The position numbers and the translations under genes were made by a program. The notes under the pieces were generated by a model. That model was not told where the DNA came from, searched no databases, and saw only the letters and a list, made by a program, of their open reading frames with translations. Shown piece after piece: positions 46,797 through 58,600 of a stretch of DNA of 64,000 nt (its first letter is position 1; every line of letters starts with the position of its first letter). Source of the stretch: Atopsyche davidsoni (taxonomy: Eukaryota > Arthropoda > Insecta > Trichoptera > Hydrobiosidae); NCBI GenBank assembly GCA_022113835.1, contig JAILWY010000021.1, positions 11,098,001 through 11,162,000 on the forward strand, given 5' to 3'.

Positions 46797-49388
46797 GTGT
46801 TGGCAATGTTGCTGGCCGTGGGATGTGTGGCGTTCGCGAGCTCGCCCCCTGCAGAGAGATCCAACGAGGTGGAGCCGAAAGCTCCCATCCGCCTCGACCC
46901 CGCCCTGCGCCGAGCCCTCCTGCGCGCGATCACGGACCTGGAGAACGACCCCCCCGAGCTCCTGGACACTGAGGAGACCACGGAGTACACCACGACCGAA
47001 ATCAACGAGCTACTGGCCACCGGCGATGAAATCGAACCGAGCTCAAACACGGAGGAGCCGATCACCGACCAGGAATCCGCCGTTCAGTACCACTCGTTCG
47101 TGGTAGACGGGCACAAAGCCTTCGAAAATACTTCAGACTTCCTACCGGTGACGGTGAGAAGCAACGAAGCTAAAGTTACGATAGGCGACGGCAACGAGTT
47201 TGATACGAAATTCCAAACTCCGGATCCGCTCAGCGAGGAAGACATCGAAACGAAAGAGTCTTCTAACCTCAACGCGCTCACTCAGACGAGAAGCATCCAA
47301 AAAGACATCCAAGCGGAAAATTCCATTGCGCCGAATACAAAGCAACCTGCCAAGAATTCCAAAATAGTTTTGCAAAAAACTTCCCCCATCCCCAAAACGA
47401 CCACCACACCGAAACCGATACACAACGAGGACGGAGAAAATATTGAAGAGCTTGAAGACCACGAAGTGCAAGTATTCCAAGCGCCTCTAGTGGCCGCTTT
47501 CACTGTTCACCAAGACTCGCAAGGCTTGCCTCGGAGCGTTATTCCAATTTACAAGCAAGCCATCAGAATGCCCATCACCCCTCTACTTCCAGTGACTCGA
47601 TTACAGTTGAGAGCTCCCGCGAACGGACAACAGCAAACACCCGTTAATCAACTCCAGGTTCCAGTGCAAGGGCAGCATCTGCAGCAAATACAAAATCACC
47701 AACAAGCTTCAGTACAGCAGCAAGTTCAAGGACAGAAACAACCTCAAACACAACAGCAACAACCCCTAAATCAGCAACAGCCACAAGTACAGCAACAGCA
47801 ACAGCAGCAACAGCCACAAGTACAGCAACAGCAACAGCAGCAACAGCAGCAACAACTGCAGCAACAGCAGCAACAACAACAGCAGCAACAACAGCAGCAA
47901 CAACCACAAGCCCTTCAGCAAGCACAGAACCAGCAACAGACACAAGCACAACAGCAGCAAGCTCAGTTTAACCAGCAATCTCAATATCAACAACAAACGC
48001 AAATTCAGCAACAGTTGGTTCTACAACAGCAACTCGAACAAAAACAAAGATATCTAGAAGAACAACTTCGTGAGCTACAAAAACAGCAGAGACAGCACGA
48101 AGAACTGTTTAAGCAGCAGCAAGTTCTTCATCAACAGCAATTGGTCCGCAATTTTAACGAAAGACAGAGACAGCAGCTTCTTATTGAAGAAGAACAAAAA
48201 CAAAGACAGCAGCAATACTTAGATCAACAAAAACAAATTCAGCAACAGAATGTCGTACGTGTGACTCAGTATCAACCGCAGCAAATACAACAATCACCTC
48301 AACAACAACAACCTCAACAGCAACAACTTCCTCAACAACAGCAATTTTCTCAACAACAACTTCCTCAACAGCAGCAACTTTCTCAACAACAGATTCCTCA
48401 ACAACAGCAACATTCCCAACAAGCTCCTCAGCAACAACAACTTTCACAACAGCAACAACAACAGCAACAACAACTTTCCCAACAACAGCCCCACTCGCAG
48501 CAACAACGTCCACAGCAACAAATTCCCCTTCAACAGCAACTTCCCCTTCAGCAACAACTTCCTCTACAGCAGCAACTTCCTCTACAGCAACAACTTCCAT
48601 TACAGCAACAACTTCCTCTACAGCAACAACTTCCTTTACAGCAACAGCTTCCATTACAGCAACAACTTCCATTACAACAGCAACTTCCCTTGCAACAACA
48701 GCTTCCTCTTCAACAACAACTTCCTCTCCAGCAACAACTACCCCAGCAACAATCCTCCCAACAACAACGACAACCAAACAATCCTCTCACAGCCACCTCA
48801 GTTTCATTTCAACCTAGTATTTCCCTCCAGCAACCCCCCAGCATTTCACAGCAACAACCTCCTCACAGGGAAGCAGTAGACTTTTTGGTACATCTTCGTC
48901 AAAGACAACCTTCGCAATTCCCACTACAAAGTGGCGCTCCTCAGCCTCCGTCAATTCAGCAACAACTGCCAAGAGAGAAGCCTTTCCTCAATAACTTCAG
49001 CGATCTCACCCGACAGAGTTCATCTTCTAACAGAGTTTTCCGACACGATGCATCATCAACTGGTAACTTTGGATTTAACACCAACAATAATAACGGATTC
49101 AATCCTAATAACAACAATTTCTTCAACAACGATCTCGCCAGAAACAACAACAACAACTTCAGACAGCAGCCCAATGTTTATAAAGCAAACAATGAACTGA
49201 AAAATTTGCTATTCCAGTCAGGTCTCACCCAAGGGGGTAGATCACAGGAAGATTTAAGTATAGTCTCAAAGGTGTTGTCGCTCAATCATGGTATCTTACC
49301 TCGAGGAAATTTCCTCAATGATGACTTAGACTTCATCTTTGGAGAATCTAGAAGAGCAGAATCGAAAGTCAAATCTCGTAACAATTAA
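46797..49388 (+). CDS. secreted glutamine-rich protein (large 3' exon)
   Basis: This 864-codon open exon ends in TAA and follows a clear splice acceptor (TTTTTCTCTTTTTCAG), so the first codon here (GTG, Val) is internal and a short upstream exon probably supplies the start. Translation from the in-frame ATG at 46,806 is the alternative. It opens with a signal peptide (VLAMLLAVGCVAFA, cleavage likely before SSPPAE), so the protein is extracellular or in a secretory compartment. Next come an acidic Ser/Thr-rich region (to about residue 215), a block with FQAPLVAAFTVHQDSQGLP (about 230-250), a very Gln-rich region (about 290-660) that includes a probable coiled coil (about 405-485) and twelve tandem LPLQQQ-type hexapeptides, an Asn-rich stretch (about 755-800), and a more complex C-terminus (LKNLLFQSGL, SKVLSLNHGILP). 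I do not recognise the family. Poly-Q proteins of this kind are often labelled Mediator subunit 15-like, but the signal peptide argues against that. Confidence 0.85.
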   Translation: MLAMLLAVGCVAFASSPPAERSNEVEPKAPIRLDPALRRALLRAITDLENDPPELLDTEETTEYTTTEINELLATGDEIEPSSNTEEPITDQESAVQYHSFVVDGHKAFENTSDFLPVTVRSNEAKVTIGDGNEFDTKFQTPDPLSEEDIETKESSNLNALTQTRSIQKDIQAENSIAPNTKQPAKNSKIVLQKTSPIPKTTTTPKPIHNEDGENIEELEDHEVQVFQAPLVAAFTVHQDSQGLPRSVIPIYKQAIRMPITPLLPVTRLQLRAPANGQQQTPVNQLQVPVQGQHLQQIQNHQQASVQQQVQGQKQPQTQQQQPLNQQQPQVQQQQQQQQPQVQQQQQQQQQQQLQQQQQQQQQQQQQQQPQALQQAQNQQQTQAQQQQAQFNQQSQYQQQTQIQQQLVLQQQLEQKQRYLEEQLRELQKQQRQHEELFKQQQVLHQQQLVRNFNERQRQQLLIEEEQKQRQQQYLDQQKQIQQQNVVRVTQYQPQQIQQSPQQQQPQQQQLPQQQQFSQQQLPQQQQLSQQQIPQQQQHSQQAPQQQQLSQQQQQQQQQLSQQQPHSQQQRPQQQIPLQQQLPLQQQLPLQQQLPLQQQLPLQQQLPLQQQLPLQQQLPLQQQLPLQQQLPLQQQLPLQQQLPLQQQLPQQQSSQQQRQPNNPLTATSVSFQPSISLQQPPSISQQQPPHREAVDFLVHLRQRQPSQFPLQSGAPQPPSIQQQLPREKPFLNNFSDLTRQSSSSNRVFRHDASSTGNFGFNTNNNNGFNPNNNNFFNNDLARNNNNNFRQQPNVYKANNELKNLLFQSGLTQGGRSQEDLSIVSKVLSLNHGILPRGNFLNDDLDFIFGESRRAESKVKSRNN
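48522..48737 (+). repeat. 12 x 18-bp coding repeat (LPLQQQ)
   Basis: Twelve consecutive hexapeptides, one IPLQQQ followed by eleven LPLQQQ, form residues 576-647 of the Gln-rich protein. The peptide is invariant apart from the first residue, while codons vary between units (Leu as CTA, CTT, CTC, TTA and TTG; Gln as CAA or CAG). The variation at third positions means that the array is old and held constant at the protein level. Confidence 0.9.
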
Positions 49389-52216
49389 AAATTCAAGCAA
49401 AAGAGAAAATATCTACGAGATTATATAAAATAATTCCAAATGAGAATATTCTACATGCTCAGAGTCTTGAATGTAATTTTAGAAACTAACACACCTGTAG
49501 TTCTCCATTTATTCCAGTCAGGTTGATTTTATTTGTTTATACTGGGACTGCATTAAGCTAAGCATTGGCTTTCAGGCTATGCAGCTACTAATGGGCATGC
49601 GTGTGAGATGACAATTTAGCATCATATGAAAAGAACTGCCCGAGCAGTACGCCGGTCTGATGTTGCAACACTTGCTTGCACGCTGCTAGTCGGCCACAAC
49701 TCATCCATCTATCAAAATCTATGCATAGGTTTATTGTTATATGTTGAAACCTCAATATAAACCATGTAAATATTAGCTTTACATATTTAACAGGGGTGAG
49801 TGCTGGCAGAATTCTTTTTGGTAAAAAGCATATACAAATTTACAAAGTTTTATTATTGTAAGTTATATAAGAAGGATTATCAATCAGATTAGAGTAAAAC
49901 AGATCAACAATAATTCAGTATCATTATATATGCAATAATATTATCATTAGGTTAAAAGTAGATAGACAAGCTAAAAAATAGGGAATTTAGAATTATTCTT
50001 CGATGAAACAATGCCATTATTAGAGACATAAAGTATTCTTTCAATTGGGTTAACTTATTTATATTAAATCATGATTAAGGAAACTATGATAAGTAGGTAT
50101 TTAACGGTACACAAATTGATTTTTTTTTTAGATTGCAATTATATATACAGATTTATCATTATATTCCTGATATATTTTGCAAAAGCACTAGTGTCGGTAA
50201 AATTTGTAAGAACACTATTTTATGGATTTATTCATAGAAGTTTTTATATAAACACCCATTGCCAAGAAGTATTGATATTCATATTTAAAAGGTCATCTGA
50301 CCTAACGTCAAATGTATGAGGTATCATTGATAAACAAATCGTGACACATTCATCTGATAATGTTTTATAGGTTTTTTTTCTTTCTCTAATATTTACAATA
50401 TATTGACTGCCAGAGTGAAAATTATTACCCATATTCTGTACTCAATTAAAATTGATAATGCTATTTAGCAAACATCTTTCTTTTATGCATTTGAACATAC
50501 ACAATGACTAAAAAATTTCCCATTGCCAATCATTGATATGAATAAAATATATTTATATAAGAATTATTAAAGATTATTATGCTTTTGTATGTAAAGAGAA
50601 TGACTCGACTCATGGATGAAATATTTTATAAAAATTATATTTTATTATTAAGAGATAGAAATGTAAGGATCAATATTGATACAAGGGTAGGTAAGTAAAA
50701 TGATTTACCCCTTATTTATACATTAACTCATGAGTATTTTTCTTACAAATAATTTATAATTTTATTTATATGTTTTAACAACATTTATTATAATATTAAA
50801 TATAAGGATAAAGTTTATATTGATGAAAAATAATTATAAATAATAAATGCTATGAGGAGGGGCCAAACATAGATATAAAAATCAAATTATTTAATATTGC
50901 ACACAGATATGCATTTTTTTGCATATTTTACACATGAATATATTTTATTTAATAAATCTGTTATTTCAACATGTTTTGTTTTATTTACTTGGTTCATCTT
51001 TTCACAATATTATCAAGGCAAGTGGTTAAGAAATCTGTTATCAAAAATATTAAATCACTATATTTAATGTTGTTGAGGGACAAGGCATTTGCATGGTGAA
51101 GATCCATTAATATAATGAAATAAGTAAACTTTTTATTTATATCTTCACATTGAGTTTATTTTATTTTATTATTATTTTAAATAATAAAATAAACTCAATG
51201 TGAAGATATAAATAAAAAGTTTACTTATTTCATTACACTATATTTAACCTCAAATATGATAAAACTTCTAGTAAGAGGATATTTTTTTAATATTAATATT
51301 TCAGAATTTATTTTGTTGTTACTAATGTTGACACATCTTTATCTCTAAATTAAATGTTTTATTTAAATTGTCTTATTTGATAGACAATATAAGAAAAGGT
51401 AAACCAATCATAAAAGAGATGAAAATAAAATTTATACCTTAAACAATGGTTAAATTATAAGAATCCTGCCAGTTATTTAAGGCCAGCATAAATTACATTC
51501 CAGGTTAATTTGTACTATAGATATATTATCTGTTTCATCAAAAATCACACAAAACAATGCAAAATTTTAAAAATCTGAGAAAATTGTAAAAAGTTTTTAC
51601 GGGTTGTTTTCAATTTATGAATTATGGTTGTATTCAAATAATATCAATATATTAAAAATATATATCTTATCAATTACATAAAATTCATTGCGATTAATTT
51701 TAAACATTTTTAGTAAAAGCCAAATAGATAATAATTAGTAAAAAAAATTATATCTCAATATTTTGCTCAAAGTAAAGCAATAAACGTTTGTTGTTTTGTA
51801 TTTATTTTTTTTATTCTACATTAAATTAAAATTATTTATTTCACGCTTAGCAATAAAAGCAACATGCTTTGATTTCATTTAATAAATTCTTTACGTGAAA
51901 ATTTTTGACCTACCGGAGATCAAAATTGAAAACATACTCCCGTAGACAAAGCTTTGGAGTTATTAATATTTTTTAAATTTGTTATTGTTTTTAAATCCCA
52001 CCAAATAAAATTAGAGTAAATAATATTTTTGGTTTAATAGAAAAAACTTTCTCTTCTGAAAGTCAACCATAGACAAGTTGGTAAGCCATCTGTGTTTTTT
52101 AAAAATATTTAAGGCAACGGGCAACACTGGATTGTTTGACAGTTGACCTGCGCCAGGTTATGTATAATACTTCGGTAATATTTACTTTTTCACTGTAAAC
52201 ATAAAAATTCCAAGTC
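49389..52216. other. 3' UTR/intergenic region between two plus-strand genes
   Basis: The first part is probably 3' untranslated sequence of the Gln-rich gene. AATAAA signals occur near 50,540 and 50,950, but the true end cannot be told. The rest is AT-rich with one notable structure, the foldback at 51,113-51,235. The promoter of the next gene should lie within the last few hundred bases; no TATA box is obvious. Confidence 0.4.
51083..51235. repeat. repeat family A foldback with 53-bp perfect arms
   Basis: The arms at 51,113-51,165 and 51,183-51,235 are perfect complements, with a 17-base A/T loop. The left flank (GGCATTTGCATGGTGAAGAT, from 51,083) and the first part of the arm match the family A repeat at 13,094-13,165. 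Here the family A terminus was duplicated in inverted orientation and the hammerhead part lost. A perfect 53-bp hairpin suggests recent formation or gene conversion. Confidence 0.75.
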
Positions 52217-52347
52217 ATGACCGATATTAAGGTAGGATCAATGGAGGAAGAAGCTGTAAAAAGAAAAGAAAGACTTAAAACATTGAAAAGAAAACAAGAA
52301 ACCGAGAAAGATAACATAGATGAAAAGGCGCGTGAATCACTTCCTAA
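52217..52347 (+). CDS. CCDC12: CCDC12 homologue, exon 1
   Basis: Encodes residues 1-43 plus two bases of codon 44. The donor is GTACGT after CCTAA. Basic and acidic residues alternate, as in a charged helix. Reading on into the intron gives an open frame to 52,516 that is an artefact. Confidence 0.9.
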
Positions 52348-53155
52348 GTACGTAAAGACCCAAACAGTCCTTTATATTATACATGTATTATTTTGGCATG
52401 TTGTTACCAAAATACTGTTATTTTATTACAAAAAGCTTATTACTTTGATGGAAATTAAAGCCGGTAAATATTCTGTCATGGCTTCTATATTTTATTCATT
52501 TGATATATCAAATTGATTTTTAGGCCCAAATTTCGAAGTTATAGACCACAAGATGAAAAGTTAAAAGAATCGCAGATGCCTGACACAGCTCCTGGCAATG
52601 TTGCTTCAGAAGTTCAAGAACAACTGGATGCAGCAAACACAAAAGTAAGGTTAAATGTTTGTGTAGATCGATTATTATGTTTTGGCTCTCATGTTTCACG
52701 CTTTACCTTCTTTTGTTTGCTATTAGTTGGTACTTTTTTCAGATATTATTATTTTAAATCAAATATATATCCAATCACCAAAATATCTTACTTTATAGAT
52801 GAAAAACAAACTAGGTATAATAATATCTCTTCCTTTGTTCAAGCAGAACAGAACAGTCTTTAGTAAAGTGTGTTTCAACAATATAAGTTACACTCACCAA
52901 AATGCTTAAATAAAACATCCGTTTAATATTTTTTAGGTTGTCATAGAAGAATTAGACATAACTAATTTGGCCCCACGAAAACCTGATTGGGATTTGAAAA
53001 GGGATGTTTCAAAGAAGTTAGAAAAACTTGAAAGGAGAACTCAAAAAGCTATCGCTGAACTTATATGGGAGCGTTTAAAACAGGGACAAGAAGACAATAT
53101 TGGAGCAATGGTCACTTTAGCTACCAACGATAAACTAGTAGACAGTCATAATTAA
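52217..53155 (+). CDS. CCDC12: CCDC12/Cwf18-type spliceosome protein
   Basis: Three exons, 52,217-52,347, 52,524-52,644 and 52,937-53,155, join to 157 codons (156 residues), close to the 166 of human CCDC12. The introns have GT/AG ends (GTACGT and GTAAGG donors, TTTTTAG acceptors) and the frame is kept across both. Key blocks are EEEAVKRKERLKTLKRK near the start, FRSYRPQDE in the middle, and VIEELDITNLAPRKPDWDLK followed by RDVSKKLEKLERRTQKAIAE at the end; the last is the diagnostic Cwf18 core. CCDC12/Cwf18 is a small, highly charged, mostly helical component of the spliceosome (found in activated complexes), acting in the nucleus in pre-mRNA splicing. The start ATG is the first in frame with the conserved N-terminus. 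The gene converges with the carbonic anhydrase gene downstream. Confidence 0.93.
52524..52644 (+). CDS. CCDC12: CCDC12 homologue, exon 2
   Basis: Begins with the last base of codon 44 (Lys) and ends at a codon boundary before GTAAGG. It carries the FRSYRPQDE block and a linker with QEQLDAANTK. Confidence 0.9.
52937..53155 (+). CDS. CCDC12: CCDC12 homologue, exon 3
   Basis: Starts in phase 0 after TTTTTAG and ends in TAA. It carries the conserved LAPRKPDWDLKRDV core and the C-terminal helix (KLEKLERRTQKAIAELIWER). Confidence 0.93.
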   Translation, partial: VVIEELDITNLAPRKPDWDLKRDVSKKLEKLERRTQKAIAELIWERLKQGQEDNIGAMVTLATNDKLVDSHN

Positions 53156-53188
53156 CTATGTAATTTAGTTCTAGATATATTTTTTATC

Positions 53189-53194
53189 AATAAA
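53189..53194 (+). terminator. poly(A) signal of the CCDC12 gene
   Basis: AATAAA lies 34 bases after the stop codon and is followed by T-rich sequence, implying a very short 3' untranslated region. Confidence 0.7.
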
Positions 53195-55356
53195 TCATAT
53201 TTTTAAAGGATTGTTTTTATTTCATTTTGTAAAATCAAAGGAAGAAAATCACATAAACTCATTTTATGTACTTGACTATATTTTTTGTGTGTTTAATTTT
53301 GTATTTCTGTTAAAACTAAGTACTTCAATAATTTTTATACTTAGTGCTTAAAAAAACTCTAGTAATACATTAAAGAAAGCCCATGTTAATTGTTTCCACT
53401 TATATTTTCTTATCTACGATGGCTCCAGAGATAATGTCTGGGTGAACAGTGTTTGTGAATATATTTCTAATACACGGCTAACAAAGTATTACAAAGGTAA
53501 TAAGATATGGTTTAAGCCACTGGAATGCTTTTGGATTGTAAATAACACAACTTATATTTTAACAATTGTTTATTGACTCGTTTAACAGCATAAATAAATA
53601 TAGAGCTTAAAAAAACAATACAAATGTGATCTAGTGCTAAATAACATTCAATTTATTTAATAAAATTAAATCCCTTACATCCATGATTCTTCTACGCCAA
53701 TTATATTACCCTGTATTTTATTCATCATTTATGAATTAACCAAATCTCTCTTATTCCATTTACAGATATTTTACTTATGCACAGCCGTATTATAATAATA
53801 AACAGAGCTCTTTAAAATACCCAATGCTTCGCAATCTTCACAAATAATCATTTTTTCAAAAGATACACTCAAAACTTAAACATGTCAGTGCAGTCTACAG
53901 TTGAATCAAATTATGCTAGAAAGGTTAATATGTTGTTAATTTTTTTTTAACAATAAAAGAGTATTAGAAACAAACATAAACATAGAGCAGCTTTAAATGT
54001 GTCAAGAAATACTTGGTTCAAATATCTTTTTTTTTTGCAAATTTGTTGTAATTTTTATACAACTACATCGAAGTCATACAATTTAGAAACTTAAAATGAT
54101 TATTAATGTTAAATTACAATTATATGTATTTATACTACTCTGTATTCATCTAGATAATATTTAAAGCTTCACTATTCTCGTGTGGGTATCAAATAAAACT
54201 AGTTATTTGTGGTAGAGATAAAACAGGAAAAATATTCTAGACAGCCACTTTTCTGTTGATGTTTAAACCATAAAATTATCAATTAAGTAATTAATGCTAA
54301 TTATAACAAATAATTTAAAAATGAAATACAGAAGAATACTTTGCAAATTCATTTTCATACAAAGTGAAAGTTATTTGCTGGTTTTTAATATTAAAAATAT
54401 AAGTGATATTCTAATAAGTGTGCTTCATTTCTAATGTTTTGGCATTTCTGTGCTGTACAAGTTCTCCTTTTCTGCATTTGTCTTCAACCAAGTTACAAAT
54501 ATCCACGAATCTTCAAAACCTTAGTAATTGAAGATCGTTAAGTATTAATGTGAGAAAATGGAAATTGAAGACCACTGCAATTTAATATTTTAGAGCAATA
54601 GAAAACCGATATTATTTATCATAAAGACTCGGTTATATTGCACAAAGATGCCATCTTCTCATTCCTTTGTCATTATTTTCTTCTCTTGTGGTCTTCAATT
54701 TTTAATAACTCAGATTAATTAATCCTACACTTTTCAAACAAACAATTATCTTATTTTGATTATTTATCAATATTCCTTTATTTTAATAATACTATGAGTG
54801 TTTTTTTTATTTTTGCAAATTCATCACTCGAATATACATACAATAATGCTTTTAAAATAAGAGGATTACTTTTGAGACCTATTATTTCTTAAGTTAATCT
54901 TAATAATTATGATTTCTATTATTGTGCTTTTCTTTGACTAATTTACTGCTTAGCAATAAATAATAAAAAAACAAGCTTAAAAATCATTTGCAGTAAAGGA
55001 CATCTCTCGTACACAAATGAAATATTTAAAATTGTTTAATGAAAAGAAACCACATTGAAAACTAAATAAAATTATGTTTTATAACTTGAAAATAATATCA
55101 ATTTTCATCAGACTTGAAACTCATTAAATAATATGTTAGTAGAAATTTACTAACAACAATATTTGCAATAATTTTTTTTATTTCTTTTTCATCACAAAAT
55201 TATATCAACCTAAAAAAAATATCCAAAGCTTTTGAATATATTTTACTAAGCCTAATTTAAAAATATTCCTGAAATTTTTCTATTTTATAATCAATACTCG
55301 TAAGTACTTAACGAATTGAACATTTCCTACCAAACATCACTTTATAATTGTACTCA
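53195..55356. other. spacer between convergent genes
   Basis: About 2.1 kb of very AT-rich DNA lies between the 3' ends of the CCDC12 and carbonic anhydrase genes. There are no open frames of note, no repeats shared with the rest of the window, and no RNA gene that I can see. Confidence 0.5.
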
Positions 55357-55373
55357 TTTATTGTATATTTATT
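55357..55373 (-). terminator. poly(A) signals of the carbonic anhydrase gene
   Basis: Two AATAAA hexamers on the minus strand, at 55,368-55,373 and 55,357-55,362, fall just after the stop codon. If used, the 3' untranslated region would be very short. More distal signals cannot be excluded. Confidence 0.5.
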
Positions 55374-55376
55374 TGT

Positions 55377-55637
55377 TCAGAATAAATAAAGTAAACACAT
55401 TATTATTGCTAAACTAAGCGATGGACTTTCACGAACACCAGAATTTTTTTGCCGGTTTTTCAGACTGCGTATTTTTTCCTCTGCAGGTATTTCTGTGACC
55501 GTTTCATCTAATGAATTATCAAAATACTTATCCCGCTCTGTATTGTAAAACACAGTTCTGTCTCCAATTGGTTGAACTGGCCTGAAGTTATGAGTAATAC
55601 GACCATGAGTCGATCGCAACTCCCTGAAGCTCTCGAT
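55377..55637 (-). CDS. carbonic anhydrase last exon (C-terminal tail)
   Basis: Follows TTTGTTGCAG and encodes IESFREL and [17 protein letters not shown], the last conserved blocks of the fold, then a polar linker and a hydrophobic tail of about 14 residues that ends at TGA. The tail explains the length beyond a soluble enzyme. Confidence 0.9.
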   Translation of the reverse strand: MESFRELRSTHGRITHNFRPVQPIGDRTVFYNTERDKYFDNSLDETVTEIPAEEKIRSLKNRQKNSGVRESPSLSLAIIMCLLYLF

Positions 55638-58600
55638 CTGCAACAAATCAAATATGTATTGAATGAAAAATGTATAACTAGTTTTGAATAAATATTTCTT
55701 TCTGGTTCTTATATTCGAGCACTTACTTGATCATGGGATAGTCTTATCGGTTGCTCAAAATCAATCCATGTTACTACTTCTGAGCACGGAGGAGTTGTCA
55801 ATGAGCCAGAATATGTGAAGTAGTGATGAAGATCGTATGGTAATAAGGCCAAGAGGCTCAAGGGGCGAGACAGAGGCATGGCGCTTTGCGGTTCTGTAAC
55901 GTTACCGAGTGCAGCTGTTACCAAGTCGTATCCAGGGTGCCTATGGCGATCCAGCTAAAAATAAAATTGCATGTTATTATTTAGCACATCAGTAAGATTA
56001 TAACTCCTGTTTTGAAATTCCCTTTAAACTTTTGTTTTTTTGTATTAATATTTTATAATAAGTAATAATAATACTACCTAAAAAAAAATTTATACCTCGT
56101 AAAAAAATGCCAAGACTGCTAATCCGTCATTGTAGTCTAAGGCAGTTTTAGGATCACCATAGTCTTTCTTGAAGAATACCATGTGTAACTCCATCGGAAA
56201 GCTAAAGAAAAAAAAAACAAAATTAACAAGTTGCAACAAGAAATTTTAAACATAACAAAAACAATGTTATTTTTGAAAATTGACACAGCAAGTGAGTCAT
56301 TTTAGTTTCTAGTGTTTTATATTTTGAAATTAGTAATTTTTTTTACAAATCTACATAAGTAATCACCTTCGACTGTTGATTCTGTCTTCACTTCCAAAAG
56401 TATCATTATCCCCCCAGTGGAAATGCAGCTGCGAGAACACATACTCTCCAGTCAGCGGGCCTTCCGATATAATGGGAGGTTGTTGATTTTCCACTCTCAG
56501 CATAACTGAAAACAAACATGTTAATTAAAGTCTATTGCTTCATTGTGCATGTCATCTTAATTATGTTTTAATATTTTATTACAGTAATAAAAGTACACGA
56601 GTTGCATATGGCATAATCAATTTCATCGGCTTAATATCCATTTAACACTTCCAACGCAATCAATCAATAAGATCATTAATTTGTGACTCGTATGCTTCAG
56701 GACTTCCTATACAGCTCACACACTGGTATTGTAAAGTTTTTTTTTTTAAATTAAATAAACGAATATTAAAATTTACTGTGTTATATTAGTAAAAATAAGT
56801 ATGTCAATGAAAAATATTCCTGAAATTCAGCATTCTGTAGAATTACACAGTACAAACATTTTATCCTAAAAATTTTTTTCTATGGATAATGATTATTTTT
56901 TAGTTCATTTAAAAGTAGTACAAAACGATACTAAATTTTCCAAGCTTTTAAAAATAAATTTGTTGTCTTTATGTAGGCTCCTGGGTAAGAAGCAGCTTTA
57001 ATAGTATTATATGTATATGACATATAATAATTGTTTTCAAAATAGCTTGTAATATAATCAGACAATCGGGCCAAATATTTTTGTATACAGTGTGTGCCTA
57101 AAGCGACAAGATAAATAGTTCGGTCTTTAAGTGTTAATATATAAATTTTATTTGTTTGATCCAAACTTGGTAGCATGGAGTAGTATGAACTGTTGGTTTC
57201 AACGATTGAGTTTATGTCATCGATTTATTTTACTAGTAAATGTTTATATTATTACAGGTCATTCGTATATATAAAAAGTAAGGCTAAATTGATTAGCTTG
57301 TTAGATTTGCTTCTTCAATAGTAAACCAAACCAAACCCACACTGATGTCGACGATCAAACATATTCCAGGTTCATAAGATAAATAAAAATGATAATAGAC
57401 CTGGACATTTTATTAACAGTGTGTAATTCGAATTTCATTAGACTCACATTTTTATTATTATTTTTTTTAGAGACATTTATATTTTTTGTGTAGCTAGTAA
57501 TATAATAATATAATAGAGCCTATGTAGATAGGTAAGTACCTACCGATAATGCATCTGTCGGATTCAAATCACGGGTAGGTATATGCCTTCACAATATGAC
57601 ATCATTCATACCTTTACAAACTCAAATACTTTTTTATTGCATACTTTAAGTTTGTAGAAGATACGAATGACGAATGAAATCTGTAGTAACGACTGTGGGG
57701 TAATTATTAACGTGTGAAATCATTAAGATTATAAGATACCTACGCAGGTGTCAATCTATTTAAAATTTCAACCGACTTGGTTGTTGACACGGAAAATGGT
57801 AAAAAAACGACTTAATCAATTTACTTGCTACATTTATTTTTCAAGGACGTATAGCAAGTATCAGTGTGTATATTTATACTCATACTGCACACGCTGCAAC
57901 ACAACCGACAGTCGTCCAGTAAGCTATCAAATATCGTCCTTTATTGGGTTATTTTTGTCGACAAAACTGTAAAAATGAGTACGCTTCTGGCCAATAACAG
58001 GTTGTCGGTTGCGTTGCAAGATCTGTAGGCAGCTTATTTTTTATTTAGTCATTCACGGTTGGTGCAGATTTTAAGTGCACGCAGTCTTGACTTACAGTGT
58101 TCATTGTTAAATTGTTTTAAAGCGTTTTTTTTAAGTCCCGATTGACATTGGATGGCGAACTTGTGTGCATTTAAGATTGATAGCTTTGAATTCTAATAAA
58201 AATGATCCGCATAGGTTTTTACGCAAGAAGTTCATGTCACTGAAGGTTATGTTTTTGTCTTGCTCCGAGACGGTCGACTGGTTATATAAACCTCACGGGT
58301 TCATTTTTTACGCCATTTTAACGATACATCTGTTACACCATTAACTTTATAATTAAGAAAAGAAGATTGGTTTAGTTTTTGGTTTTCGAGCGCTTCAAGC
58401 CGTTGAAGGTGCTCTCGAACAAAAATATTCGTAATCTCCTAGCCATGTGGTTAGTTATTTTTGTGGTGTAAAGCATGCGTACGCAACGTCGCCACGGAAT
58501 ACTCGATAATCGGTAATGAAAGAAAAAAAACGGAATTGTAGGTTGGGAACTTAGTCTTGGGAGATTGGTAAAAATTTTGATTATTTAATGCCGAGATGAA

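Noticed and set aside
46639..47106. Plus-strand frame starting upstream of the Gln-rich exon
   Set aside because: It crosses the splice acceptor at 46,796 in another frame and becomes an Arg/Pro-rich shadow of the real frame.
47644..48777. Long minus-strand open frames rich in Val/Ala/Leu across the Gln-rich exon
   Set aside because: They are the antisense of CAG/CAA codons, which read as Leu/Val/Ala; no independent support.
52348..52516. Open continuation of CCDC12 exon 1 into the intron
   Set aside because: A good donor (GTACGT) precedes it, and the conserved protein continues in exon 2; the extension resembles no family member.
58381..58420. microRNA precursor hairpin
   Set aside because: The hairpin is about 40 bases with several mismatches, too short for a typical precursor and without supporting context.
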